Shown: positions 32,293-43,566 of the stretch, in pieces
Layout of the letters: each line of letters starts with the position of its first letter
Numbering within the stretch: position 1 is the stretch's first letter
DNA from: Cycas panzhihuaensis
Taxonomy: Eukaryota > Cycadophyta
DNA: 64,000 bases
NCBI GenBank assembly: GCA_023213395.1
Contig: CM041465.1
Coordinates: 33,859,741 to 33,923,740 of the forward strand
Reading direction: 5' to 3'
Translations under genes and position numbers: made by a program
Notes under the pieces: model-generated
Told to the model about the DNA's origin: nothing
What the model saw: only the letters and a program-made list of their open reading frames with translations
Database searches by the model: none

Positions 32293-33720
32293 ATGGCATC
32301 ATAAATGTTATTATTTAGCATAATTAAACTTAATAGTATCAATAATTTCATACCATGGAAAAAATAAGTCAAAAATCTACTTATAATAAATGACTTTTGG
32401 GCCTATGTTAATGGAGACATATCCCTTCCTAGACCAACACAAGACCCCAATGACCCTAACACCTTAATTCCTCTTGATCATATATCCTTAGCTAATTTTG
32501 AAGCTAAGGATAATGTTACTTTATCCTTCCTCCACTTGACAGTTGAAAACCAAGTAGATTAAAACATAGAAACAACCTAAACATCTCATGAGGCATAAAC
32601 CATTCTTTGTACCCTCTATGAAAGAAAGGATGAATCTAGGTCATTAATCCTTAAAGCTCACATATTTTTCATCCCTTTTATAGACACTATTATTGCCCAC
32701 TTGAATGAAGTTAAAACCATTAGGAACCAATTGATAATTCTAAGTGAATAACCTTTACATCTTAACCTCATATATAACATCCTAAATATTTTACCCATAG
32801 AATATAATATTTTTGTCTCTACACTTCATGATAATTATCTAAAAATAGACTTTATCACCTTTGAGGGGCTCTTGCTATAGGAAGAAAATACTCACATTGA
32901 ACTTAGGGTTACATCTACTTTTGACCTAGCCCCTGGCTTTGTAGCCCATAATTCAGAAAAATACAAGACTATATAAAGGGTAGATTAGTAGCTAAGTTAG
33001 CTCTATAACCTTACTTAATAATTGAACTCTTTTAACATCACTCAAGAGCCACATCAGTAGTAAACTCAGTAGTAACAACAACCAGTTGGTACCTCTTCCA
33101 ATCTAAGTCAACAGCCATAGTAGCCAGAGTACCAACCACAGTCTCAAGTATAAAAGAACCAGTAGAGTAGACTAAATATCACCTACATTTATTATGGAAA
33201 AGCTAGTCATCTAGATATTGAATATAGGAGACATCAAGCTAATTTAAAACTCTTGCAAAATCAAGGGATCTAATCTTATGGGCCTAGTTTTTAATAAGTT
33301 TCCCCATATTATCAACTAATAGCCCCATTCTATCAATAGGGAGCACCCTCTTATCAACAAGGTAGTCCAAGCTATCAACAACAAAGGCAAAGTTATCAAT
33401 AAGGAGGACCATGCCCTTCATAAGGAGCCATTTTTCTATAATAAGGAGACCCTATTCTACAATAAGGAGCCCCATATTTTCAATAAGGTGGCCTTGTTTC
33501 ATAGCAAGGAGGCCTTTTTTATCCATAAGAAGGGCCATCATTTCAACCACAAGGCCAATTCTATAAACAAAATTAGAATCTAAGACCTAATCAAAGCTAA
33601 ATACCATAAAACAGGTAGTGGTTCCCTAATAGAAATCAAAGGAATAAACAAAATAATCAACAACAAGGAGGCAATATAGGAGACAATCAAAATTCCTCCT
33701 CCCACAATCTATTCTTTGCA
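32293..33720 (+). pseudogene. Copia C gag relic with Q/G-rich repeat tail
   Basis: The ATG at 32,293 is chosen because the same start (MAS, then LLF, NIIKLN or NNIKLN, then INNFIPWKK) recurs in F. The gag core runs through FWAYVNGDISLPRPTQDPND and LYERKDESRSLILKAH to about 32,980. From about 33,290 to 33,560 the sequence is a series of short units close to CAATAAGGAGG, each reading Gln-(Gln/stop)-Gly. The tail resembles the F gag tail. I see no clear zinc knuckle before the protease. Stops, mainly TAG and TAA, are frequent. Confidence 0.75.
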
Positions 33721-35440
33721 ACTCTAGCTTCTCATCTTAATGATAATATATGGCTCCTTGACTCAGGTACAACTAGACATATGACTATATTAGAAAATAT
33801 ATTGGAAGAGACCTACCCAATAAGCACCCAAACAGTCACATTTGGTGATAATTTAACATATGATATGACCAAAATTGGTAGGGCTCTAATAGTATTAAAA
33901 GATTCCAACATCAAGTACTATATCAACAATATGTTCCTTATTCTAAGAATGAAAATGAACCTACTCTCTATCAACCAAATAGATAAGTAGAATCTTGATG
34001 TCCTTTTTAGCTAGGGCATCTATACCATTACAGAACATGCAACTAGAAAACTTGTGGCTATAAAACATGAAGATAATGGTTTATACAGGTTAGATGGTGT
34101 CGCCCTTGCCACTACTCAAAAAAAAAAAAAAAAAAACTTCTCAATGGACTATATAGCTCAACTTGATAAAGGGAAATGTTTAATTATTAAATAATCCCCT
34201 TATATTTAGGAACCAAAAGAATGTTTATATTCAGAAGAAGATGCCACTCCAAATAACACCAAAGACTAATTATGGCATCAAATGCTTGGGTCATTTAAAT
34301 ATACAAAGTTTAAACCTTATGTTTAGGCTTTAAATAGTATATAGTTTACCTAAAATCAAGAGATACAATAGCATATGTGAGGCATGCCTAAAGGGAAAAT
34401 AATAGAGAGAAAAATCCCCTTCCAAGAATGCATGGAGAGCCTTACAACCAATAGAGTTAGTCCACTTAGATATTTATGGATCCATGTCAATCCAATCACT
34501 CAATAGGAGTCTATATTCCATGACTATCATAGATGACTTCTCAAGGAGAGTGTAGGTCTACTTCTTGAGAGATAAGTACCAAGCCCTAGATAAATTCAAA
34601 GAGTTCAAAGATATAGTTAAAAATAAAAGTGGTATGACAATCAAGATCCTTAGATTAAATAATAGTGATGAGTATATTTCTAATTAATTCAATAATTTTT
34701 GTAAGAAACATATCATCCAATACCAATTTTTAGCACCTCACACACCACAATAAAATGGTGTAGCTAAAAGGATTAATCATATATTGATGAACAAAAAAAA
34801 AAAAATCATGGTTAGTATAGTTAATCTTGCCATTAGATTTTGGGCTAATGCCATAGCCACAATTTTATACCTAACCAATATAAGTCCCATAGTTATGATT
34901 AGGAATATCACTCCTAAGGGAGCTTGGTCAGGACAAAAACCAATTGTTGCACACTTGAAGATTTTTAGATGCACAGCATATAAACTTATTCTAAAGGAGA
35001 ATAGAAAGAAGCTTGATGATAAGAGCATAAAATGCATCTTCCTTGACTATGTACCTAGTATAATGCCTACAAAGTGTTTGATACTATTAGGAACCAATCC
35101 TACACAACTCAAAATGTAATATTTACAGAGGATATACAAGACTTTACTCTATCCCAAACTCAGTTTATAGAAGAAAATGAAGTTAGTACATCACAAGTGC
35201 CTCTTAAATAAATTTTAGAGCCATTAATACTAGCCTCCTCTTATACTCTAGGTCCTTCATAAGTAAGCACAACCTTACCACCTATTTTAATTGATGACCT
35301 TCATGTAGAAGCTACCAGCATTCAATCACCTCCTAAGTAGGTATAATAGTTATTAAAGGATGCTCCTCCTCCTTCCACAGCTACCAAAAGACCTTCAAAA
35401 TTAATACACTCTATAAAATTTTCCTTAATGGCACATGTCC
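33721..35440 (+). pseudogene. Copia C protease and integrase relic
   Basis: The protease active site WLLDSGTTRHMT (33,751 on) keeps D-S-G intact and continues into the 69-codon open stretch 33,781-33,990, ending MKMNLLSINQ. A run of 19 A at 34,118-34,136 breaks the frame before the pre-integrase domain. The integrase core shows VHLDIYGSMS (first Asp kept) and later RLNNSDEYIS, where the second motif is degraded. A 111-codon C-terminal stretch (34,784-35,119) reads RFWANAIATILYLTNISP and RKKLDDKSIKC. An acidic, Pro/Ser/Thr-rich linker follows (35,140-35,400). Confidence 0.82.
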
Positions 35441-36985
35441 TAAAACACTCAAGCCTTTTATGTTTGAGGAGGTAGTCAAAGACCAAACATGGATAGTAAG
35501 TATGGATGAAGAGATGAACTCTATCATAAAAAATGACACTTGGGTGCTCATAGAATTACCACCTGAGAAAAATACAATTAATTGTAGATGGCTATACAAA
35601 ATAAAATTCCATACAAATGATAATATTAAGCATCATAAAACTTACCTTATAGAAAAAGGTTTTAAACAATAAGAGGGGATTGACTATTATGAGACCTTGC
35701 ACTTATAGCCAACATGACTACATTCTATTTGGTTATGTCGCTAGTAGCCCAATTCAACTGGCATGTCTACCAAATGGATGTAAAGAGTGCTTTCCTCAAT
35801 GGAGAGCTTAAAGAAGAGGTTTTCTTGAAATAACCCCCCAACTATATTATTCTAGGCCCATAACACTTAGTTTATAAGCTCAAGAAATCCTTATATGGAC
35901 TCACTCAAGCATCACATACCTAGTATACAAAGATTGATGGTTTTCTTATATAACATGGATTCAATCATTCACACTCTAACATATATATATATATATATTT
36001 GGGTTAGAGATAATTTGATCACAATCATTGTTCTCTATATTGACGATCTTACAATCACTAGTAACAAGACTGAAGGCATTGCTTGGCTTTAGTTAGAATT
36101 AACAAGCAACTTTGAGATGATAAATCTTAGATTACTCCATTACTTCCTTGGAATTAAAGTTCATTAAGAACCATAACACATCTTCCTAAGTCAAATAAAT
36201 TATTCCAATGAGCTCTTAGAAAGATTTAGGATGGCAAGATGTAAGACAGTATTAATTCCTATAGAGATAGGAACTAAGCTAAACCTACACAAAGAAGGAA
36301 AGCCTTTTGATCCTACTTTATACCAACAATTAGTTGGGAGCCTTATTTATCTCACCCATACTTGATCAGATATATCATATGCAATATGGATCTACTCTAA
36401 GTATATTTCATAACCTAAAGCATCACATTAGAAAGCTACACCTAGGATCCTTAAATATATTTGTGGCACACATCAATTTGATTTTGAATACAACCAAACT
36501 AAATCCCCTATCCTAAAGGGACACATAAATACTAATTGGTTAGGTTGCTAAGACACTCACCATTTAACTTTAGGATACTTCTTTGACATGAACTTAGCTA
36601 CAATCTCTTGGAGCTATAAGAAGTAGCCAAATATTGCCCTTTACTCCATCGAAGTAGAATACAAAGCAGTTGTCCATGACACAATAGAGTTAATTTGGCT
36701 TAGAAGGATTCTCATCAAGCTTGGACTTCAATAACATGCACCCACTCTCCTCTATTATAATAATTAAAGTGTGTTGAAGATGATGAAAAATCATGTACTC
36801 CATGCCAGAACCAAGCACATTGAGGTCCATCAATATTTCATCTGTGAATATATCTAGAACAAAGAAGTTGATCTCCTCTACCATCTAACTGAAGACTAGA
36901 TTACAAACATCTTTACTAAAATACTTGGAAAACTAAAGTTTGAGTAGTTTTGACATGACCTTGGCATCAAAAGAAATAAATTTTC
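35441..36985 (+). pseudogene. Copia C reverse transcriptase-RNase H relic
   Basis: RT begins EEMNSIIKNDTWVLIELPPE (35,505) and INCRWLYKIKFHTND. The palm motif is QMDVKSAFL-like near 35,775, then LYIDDLTIT at about 36,037, where YVDD reads YIDD with both Asp kept. A (TA)9-like run at 35,981-35,999 lies inside the coding region just upstream. RNase H is recognisable from ALYSIEVEYKAVV (36,640) and RTKHIEVHQYF, to ITNIFTKILGKLKF near the polypurine tract. There are several frameshifts and many stops. Confidence 0.82.
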
Positions 36986-36989
36986 CATT

Positions 36990-37376
36990 AAGGGAGGGTG
37001 TTAAAACTTTATAATAAAACCTTCATTTCATTATATTTTATGTATATCAAGTGTATAATGTGTATTTTAAACAACCCTCAATATAAATTAATCATGTCAA
37101 GTCCATTGAATGTGTTGCTTAGTTGGCCAATTATATTATTAGAAATATTAATAGGTTTCTTATAAATTAATCCCTGCATCATTCTTTTGTATATAATTTT
37201 GAAGTATATATGAAAGATCTACCATTTTTTAGCCTCACGTGGTGACCAATTCACCTGTGTACTTTGATAATCTCTATTATGCTCCTTTATTTGAATGTTC
37301 TCTACATTATTTCTTTAGTTTAACTTGATATTTTACCAATAGTATATAAATTCATAGATCTTAGATGATTTTCTCA
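36990..37376 (+). repeat. 3' LTR of copia C, with polypurine tract
   Basis: AAGGGAGGG at 36,990-36,998 is the polypurine tract. The LTR proper (36,999-37,376) begins TGTTAAAACT and ends TCTCA, followed by the TACCA duplication. Confidence 0.9.
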
Positions 37377-37381
37377 TACCA

Positions 37382-38420
37382 TACATCTTTATCTTGAAGA
37401 CTGGATAATAGGGCAATAATGAAAGCTATTTATTCATCTTCCTTATCTGTTTACTCCTTACTGTAACACCCTATTAGCCTCTTCCCTCTCTATATGTATG
37501 TTCTCCTTTATGAGAATTAGTAAGGTAATGTCTTGGATACCCACAATAATAATACACATTAAATACTCTGCATAAACTTGATAAATTATTAGCCTTACCA
37601 TAGTTATAACACACCCTTGCATCTCTTGGTGGATTCATGTGTCCACAACCCCTATTCTCTAACCATATTCCTTGTAATAGGTTCTTGATTTCTGGAGTTC
37701 ATCCTCTTCCTTTGAATTGGCCTTGCCCTCTAGGTCTTATGTTTAATTTGGTCACAATAGTATCTTCTAATTTAATTGTATCTTCATATCTTTTATTTCT
37801 CTACTCCTGTCTTAACAACAGACTAGTTAGCTCATCAAGAGTTATTTCTTCAATTTGGTTATTATATTGATAGTCACATCAAATGACTTTGGCAATTTTC
37901 TTACTATCATCTCCATTATTTTTTTTCTATAATAGCTACCCTTATATTTAACAAATAATTCTTGACTACAGTAACTTTATGAATAAATTTTGATACTATT
38001 TCTATTTCTTTCATATATAATTAAATAATTATTATTCAAGAGTTATGATTCTAACTCTATTCTTTTGAGCAAACAAGTTTTCAAACACTTTCTAAAATTT
38101 AGAATAGGAATTTAATTTATCAACATAAACTAAGAGATGATCAAAAATAGGCATTTTTAATATTATCACCCAAGAGTTATTTCTTTCATCCCAGTTGTTT
38201 AAAGCATCACCATTAGTTTCAGGCTTATTTTCTATTCCAGTTGTTAAGTTCTAAGTATTTTTAGCTCATAGAAGAGTTTCTATTTTAATCCTCTAAATAT
38301 GATAATTGGAATCGGTCAATTTATCTTAATCTCCTAGGGCCAAAAGAGATGAAGCTATTTTTTATTAATAGGAACTGAGATAATAGTGGATGGCTATACA
38401 AATGTACAGATATAAAGTTA
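37382..38420 (-). pseudogene. Copia A gag relic
   Basis: Read leftwards from about 38,410. The core includes DSNYHI and RIKIETLL, WVIILKMPIFDHLLVYVD and SKFWKVFENLFAQKNRVRI, a UBN2-type copia gag. A basic Gly/Arg-rich stretch follows, then a zinc knuckle, VYYYCGYPRHYLTNSH, where C-x2-C-x4-H-x4-C has lost its first and last Cys. It ends in the protease approach KDVWY at the C insertion point. Confidence 0.78.
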
Positions 38421-39033
38421 TATGGAATGGGATAATGAGTACCTCAAATTAAATTACTAATCAAGAGGAATCTAAATATGTGTTTCTTTTGTAGAGATTA
38501 GTTTTTATTTGAGAGAAAACTAGGTCGAAATCACTATAGAGGCAGCTAGGGTTTTTTACAAAAATACTTTAAACTAAAAACTTTCTAATAAAATTCCTCA
38601 AAACTAGATTTAAACAAGTCATACTTCAATTTTAGAGAGATTAGGAATAACTTCCTAAAGAAATTTAAGAAAAAATAGTGAAAATTTTGGACTTATCTCT
38701 CTAAACCTGTGTACCTAGTAAAATAGGTAAAAGTGACTTAAAATGACCTCAAATTGACTTAATGTAAAAGAGAATGTTAACAAGGATATTGAGATCTATA
38801 TGTTGGCCAATTTTCATGAAGATCTAAGCACTTTGATTTTTATGTGTCTATATGACCATATAATTCCATATTGTTTATATGATTCCTTTTGTTTACCTTC
38901 AACACCTTTTTTTTTGTTTGATCAACTTGATGTCTTGCTTTGATTGTAAGAATGGATAATTAATATTTTAGTCTCTAGCAAAACTGCCTTCCCCTATAAA
39001 CCAAAAACCTCTCTTAAACAGGCAGGAGTACCT
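38421..39033 (-). other. Leader of copia A
   Basis: Non-coding sequence of about 610 bp lies between the gag start and the primer binding site. I see no other feature in it. Confidence 0.5.
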
Positions 39034-39045
39034 ACTCTGATACCA
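39034..39045 (-). other. Primer binding site of copia A
   Basis: The minus strand reads TGGTATCAGAGT, one base from the initiator methionine tRNA site, directly inside the 5' LTR. Confidence 0.85.
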
Positions 39046-39244
39046 TGTAGAAATCTTAGATAGATTGAATGAGATAAAACTACTTGTATTATTGTGGAAG
39101 GGAATGCCTCCCTAAATATATATATAAGAGAATATAACTGAAACAAGTACAATTAGCATGTATTAGACAAGTTTCTAAGTGACATAAATAGGGGTTTAAA
39201 TATTTCCCCTTAGATAACCTAGGATAAAACATTACATTCCAATA
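39046..39244 (-). repeat. 5' LTR of copia A
   Basis: Pairs with 783-998. On the plus strand it begins TGTAGAAATC and ends CCAATA, so in element orientation it starts TATTGG. D coding sequence follows at once. Confidence 0.85.
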
Positions 39245-39249
39245 ATTGT

Positions 39250-41000
39250 ACCTTGATAAGCCTTATTGATTATTGTTGGAACTTCTTTTGGTATTACACA
39301 TAACCTTAAAACATAATCTTTTTCTAATTTATAATAAAATCCACCTATTGGTTAATAAGATGTTGCTTTTTCCATGAGGTCTCTACATTACTGTAAGGGC
39401 ATATCTACAAGTAATGATATTATACTTAAGTATGTTGTTAGATCACCATAACTTGGTGGAGTTGCTATTATGTGAAAAAGTTTAGTGTCTAGAAAATCAT
39501 CATTTACTCCATAAGGTTCTTCCCCTATTTAAATTCTTAAAAAATAATCAACGGTTATATACTTGTGACTAGGTTCAACTACTACCTTGAAATTAAATTC
39601 TTGAAGTAATAATAACCACCAACTTATTCTTACTTGAATGATGGGTTTGTTGATCATGTATAAAAGAGCTTATTGGTATACAAAAAATATAAAATGATTC
39701 ACTAAGAGATAATGTTGGAATTTTTGCATAGCATAAATCATTTTCAATGCTTATTTTTCAGTTGTTAAATAGTTGTCTTTTGCTCTATTTAGTCTTCTAC
39801 TACCAAAGTAGATTGGTAAGTCAAGCTTGTGACTACCCTCTTAAGCAAGTGCACATCTGATTGCTATTTGCAATGTGTCTACATGAATATGAAATCCCTT
39901 TGTCTAATCTGGATGAGCTAGAGTTGAGGCTATAATAAGTATACTTTTAAGATCTTTAAATGCTTTATGTTGTTCATTTACCCAAGTGAAATTTGTTCCC
40001 TTTCATAACAACTCTTTTAGGGGATGTGTAATGTAAACAAATCCTTTTATAAACCAATGATAGTATCTTATGTATCCAAGAAAAATTTGTACCTTTACAT
40101 TGTTTGATGGTGGCAACAGATTTACTATGACTTTAATTTTATCTAGACCTATGTTTAAGCCTCGAGCACATATAATATATCCCAACAACTTGCTATATGG
40201 AAGTAAGAATTAACATTTTTCTAGATTTAATGACAATTTAGATTTTTGATAAATTTTTAAATATTTAGTTAATAATATAATGTGTTCTTTAATGTTACCA
40301 TAGATGGATCAATCATCCAAAAATACTTTTACTAATTTTGATAACTAATCAAATATATACATGATGATTTATTGAAATGTCATAGGAGCATTACACAGTC
40401 TAAAAGACATTCGATTGAATGCAAAAATTCTAGTTTATATAATAAACGTGGTTTTTAACTTATCTTTTTTTGTAATGCTTATTTGATTATAACTTTAGAA
40501 GTCATTTAAAAATGAACACACCTCATGTCCCGCAACTTCTCCCAATATGGTATCAATAAATAGTATGAGAAATGGGTCTTTATAAGTTACTGCATTTAAT
40601 TTTTGGAAATTAACACAAATACATACATTTTTATTTTTCTTAGGAACTACCACTATTGGCAATGTCTAGTCACTCATTTCAATTTTAAATATAATTCTTG
40701 CATCTAACATTTTCCTGATTTCTATATCTACTTGTTCTGCATATTTAGGATTCATGTAGTATGGTCTATGTTTTACTAGTTTTGATACTAGTATTAGTTC
40801 AATTTTATATTCACATAGTTCCCTTAGTATCCCTTTTAAATACTTATATGCCTAAGTAAAAACACTATTATATTATAGGAAAATCTTTGTTGTTGTTTCC
40901 ATCAATGTTAGATCTCAAGTATTCCCCATCATTATTGTTTATTTGTTGTGGTTAGTGCTCAAATTTACAGGTTATTATGATGCTTCCTCATAGAAAATTT
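39250..41000 (-). pseudogene. Gypsy D reverse transcriptase-RNase H relic
   Basis: On the minus strand the RT shows LCNAPMTFQ (about 40,405) and, at about 40,310-40,335, VFLDD followed by a stop and SIYG, the FLDDFSV-type catalytic motif of Ty3/gypsy RTs. The 61-codon stretch 40,003-40,188 (GYIICARGLNIGLDKIKVIV, then FLGYIRYYHWFIKGF) is the RT connection. RNase H and the tether follow (VVVEPSHKYITVDYFL, 39,570), then the run to copia A (LRLCVIPKEVPTIINKAYQG). Stops and frameshifts throughout. Confidence 0.82.
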
Positions 41001-41100
41001 CATTCTTGTTAAAATTATATGCTAGATTTTAGAGTTTTGTTTGGTTTCCTTTGGTAATTTTATAAAAATGGTTAGGATATTCATAGTGATCATTGGTATT

Positions 41101-42100
41101 TTAAATTTGGTAAACACTCTTGTCATTTAATGGTTCTACTTCCACTAGATAGCATGAAAACATATCATATTCTTGTTGTTGCCAATGAAATAATCCACTA
41201 GTTGATTTTATATCATCTTTTGAATATGGGTCTAAATATAAAACACCTTCAATCAATTCACATATATTATTATTATCAAATATTATGCTTAGAGGATGTT
41301 GATCCTCTTTAGTACTTCTAGTATATTCATCTTCATCAATATTGTCATTGCCTTCATCCAAAGAACTAGAATCTACTAATTCTTTGCTTATAGTATGATA
41401 ATTCAAATTAATTAATTGTTTCTTTCCATTCTACTTAATTATTAATATATTTCATCTCCAATTTTAGAGTACATGTGCTATTTGTAACCATGGTCAACCC
41501 AAAAGTACCTCATAAGGTGGAGGTATTTCGTCAATCATAGGGATTATAACAAAATCTACTACAAATTCTTGATTTCTAATTTGTACTTTTTATGCCTACA
41601 TCATGCCCAGTGGTTGTATGCCATGTTAATTGGCCAACCATAGTCAAAATGTAGAGGGCATAATGTAGGTCTCCCAGTTCTTTACCAAGTTGTTATTAGG
41701 ATGATATTTACTACTACCTTGCCATCAATTATTATATTATAAAGTACATATCCTAGTACATTCCTTGAAATGACTATGTCGTGGTTGACCCTAAGAGAAC
41801 TATATGATATTCTTCTTAGGGTTCATATGCTATTGACTTATTAAGATTTGTGATGTAATCTTTTGGTGTGTTTCTTATATAAATTTTGTCATTTTTAACC
41901 TTAATTGTCATATATAATCTTCTAATACTTATAATAGCAATTCATCGTGCTCAAGTAGTGTCGAGAATTTTACTTTGTAGAAATTGATCCAAGGTCAAGG
42001 TAGTGGTTTCATTACTAACTTTTATTGTCATTATTAGTTTTATATGCTATGAACTTGTTCAGACTATATTGTGTTCTTATTCTTGTATTAATTATATCAA
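41101..42100 (-). pseudogene. Gypsy D protease region relic
   Basis: Near 41,690-41,760 the minus strand reads VLYNIIIDGKVVVNIILITT, the retropepsin active-site loop (usual IDGGSGVNI; here Gly-Gly-Ser is lost), followed by RTGRPTLCP. A 101-codon acidic stretch, 41,101-41,406 (SSLDEGNDNIDEDEYTRSTK), lies between protease and RT and looks like a linker. It has no domain I recognise. Confidence 0.6.
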
Positions 42101-43566
42101 GTCCTTAACTTGATGTAATTATTCTTTTTCCTTAGCAGGTTCTGGGTGCTTTAATTATTTGGCCCTCCTTGTATAAACTACATATGTTGGTAATATTTGA
42201 ACTTCATCCTCTTCCATTACTCCTATGAGATTAACATTTTTGCTTTATTATTTAAGGCAGTAGTCATCATCATGATTGCCCAAACTACACCATCAACATA
42301 ATGTTTGGGCATTATTTTCTAGGTTGGGATAGTCCTTTCTTAAGTGTCTTCATAATTTACATTAGAAACATTAAACCTTTGGTCATACTTGAGGGTCTCA
42401 TTGTATTATCCAACTTGATCTATGCCCCCTTCCAAGAGGTGGTCTATTAGTTTATTAATAGGTAAAGAAAATATATTTCTCTTATCTCCTACATACATAG
42501 ATGTTAAATCTGCATTCGTCAGTACATGATTACTTATTTTACAGATGTAGCAATATTTGAATCGTTGATTTTTTAAACATTTTGACTCTATGTGTCCTTT
42601 GGTTTGGAATTTAATACATAATATGTGGTGTCAATCTTTAGGTTGACTTTGTTTAAAATCTTTGAATACCCTTATCAAATCTTCCCTCAAAGTTTCAATA
42701 GAGGATTCATCCTTTATTTTAGCTTTAATCACTTTCTCTTAGTGTCAAGCTTCAACTTTTTCTTCAATCTCTAAGCTCATAATTTAGTCTACTACTTCCT
42801 AATATAACACAAGGGGAACCACTCGTAGTTTTATTCTATATTTTAGGAGTAATCCTTCTGAAAACCATCTCTTCCTCAATCCATCTATTACTTCACTTTT
42901 TATTTTCTTGACTAGGATTTTCAACTTTGTATTATTTCTTTAGTTTCCTATCTAAGGTTATGAATTTAATTAACCACCTCACTATCATCTTGCAATAATC
43001 TAAGTTCTTTCTCGAATGCTTCTTATAAAGTGGTCCAATTCTTAAAGTGGCTTTCTTTGAATTCTTTAAACCAATCATTCATAACATTTTATAATATGGC
43101 TAGAAATGATTATAACCAGTGGTCTTTATCTATTTCACCATTGGCCATCCATATTATTTCACATACATTATAATGTCTAGTTCGGTCTTCATCTACTTTC
43201 CCATAAAGGTTGGTAATTTTTTCTTTACACCTCTTTTCACCATTGTGATGATGTTTCCACTGTTGATGAGTATTCTGATAATTTTCTCAGGGATCTTGAG
43301 TGCTTGAATTAGTGTAGTCTTCGTTGTTTGAAATTGTCTATATGCTTCTTCCTTTTTTTATTTGTATTAGTTCATGAACTAGGCCTTTTTTGTCTTGGAG
43401 TGGTATGTTCTTGTTCTTACATGTTGATAAATGACCACTCTCTTTCTCGTAAACTCAAATGCATAAATACTTCCTCAACCTCTTTTAAATTTGGATTTAG
43501 GCCATTTTGTTACTTCCAAGCTTGCCTGACTTGTTGTCCTCTTTTGATGATTGACCAATCAATCAT
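42101..43566 (-). pseudogene. Gypsy D gag relic with four zinc knuckles
   Basis: The minus-strand ATG at 43,566 opens MIDWSIIKRGQQVRQAWK, followed by a charged region to about 43,050 and a degraded capsid core to about 42,700. Downstream are four motifs in exact C-x2-C-x4-H-x4-C spacing. Two lie at 42,577-42,618 and 42,511-42,552, and two at 42,329-42,370 and 42,257-42,298. In each pair the motifs start 66 or 72 bases apart, in frame. Single ligands are lost in three of them (C to F, A or Y). Nucleocapsid knuckles bind element RNA; one is usual in plant Ty3/gypsy. Confidence 0.68.

Larger units (their letters stand above)
29923..37376 (+). mobile_element. Ty1/copia element C, inserted in A protease
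   Basis: LTRs at 29,923-30,313 and 36,999-37,376 are flanked by a perfect TACCA duplication (29,918-29,922 and 37,377-37,381). The order is PBS, a 2-kb leader, gag (ATG 32,293), protease, integrase, RT, RNase H, polypurine tract. At 7.5 kb with all domains represented, it is the most complete member of the C/F family. LTR, leader and gag similarity to F is clear. H is a more distant relative, with the same polypurine tract and a related gag. Confidence 0.92.
783..39244 (-). mobile_element. Ty1/copia element A, host of F, B, C and E
   Basis: Matching LTRs lie at 783-998 and 39,046-39,244. On the minus strand the order is 5' LTR, primer binding site, gag (37,382-38,420), protease, integrase, RT, RNase H, polypurine tract, 3' LTR. 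Integrase before RT is the copia order. Without its guests (F, B with E inside, and C) A would be about 5 kb, a normal copia size. The coding relics are continuous across each guest: the protease codons before C, between C and B, and after B read as one frame. Flanking D sequence shows a mutated 5-bp target duplication (ACTAT and ATTGT). Confidence 0.85.
1..43566 (-). mobile_element. Outer Ty3/gypsy element D (split by copia A)
   Basis: D is the oldest layer I can resolve. Reading leftwards from 43,566 there are relics of gag with zinc knuckles (about 42,257-43,566), protease (about 41,600-41,760), RT with an FLDD motif (about 40,310) and RNase H (39,250-39,650). The reading then resumes at 782 with the zinc-binding N-terminus of integrase. 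The order PR-RT-RH-IN marks it as Ty3/gypsy. Copia A (783-39,244) interrupts it. The D reading frame joins sensibly across A, and the duplicated target reads ACTAT on the left and ATTGT on the right, as if each were one transition away from ACTGT. The 5' LTR was not identified. Confidence 0.75.

Noticed and set aside
33290-33560. Regularly recurring CAATAAGGAG units that might suggest a CRISPR-like array
   Set aside because: Units are imperfect and irregularly spaced, spacers are not unique sequences of equal length, and the run lies inside a retrotransposon gag.
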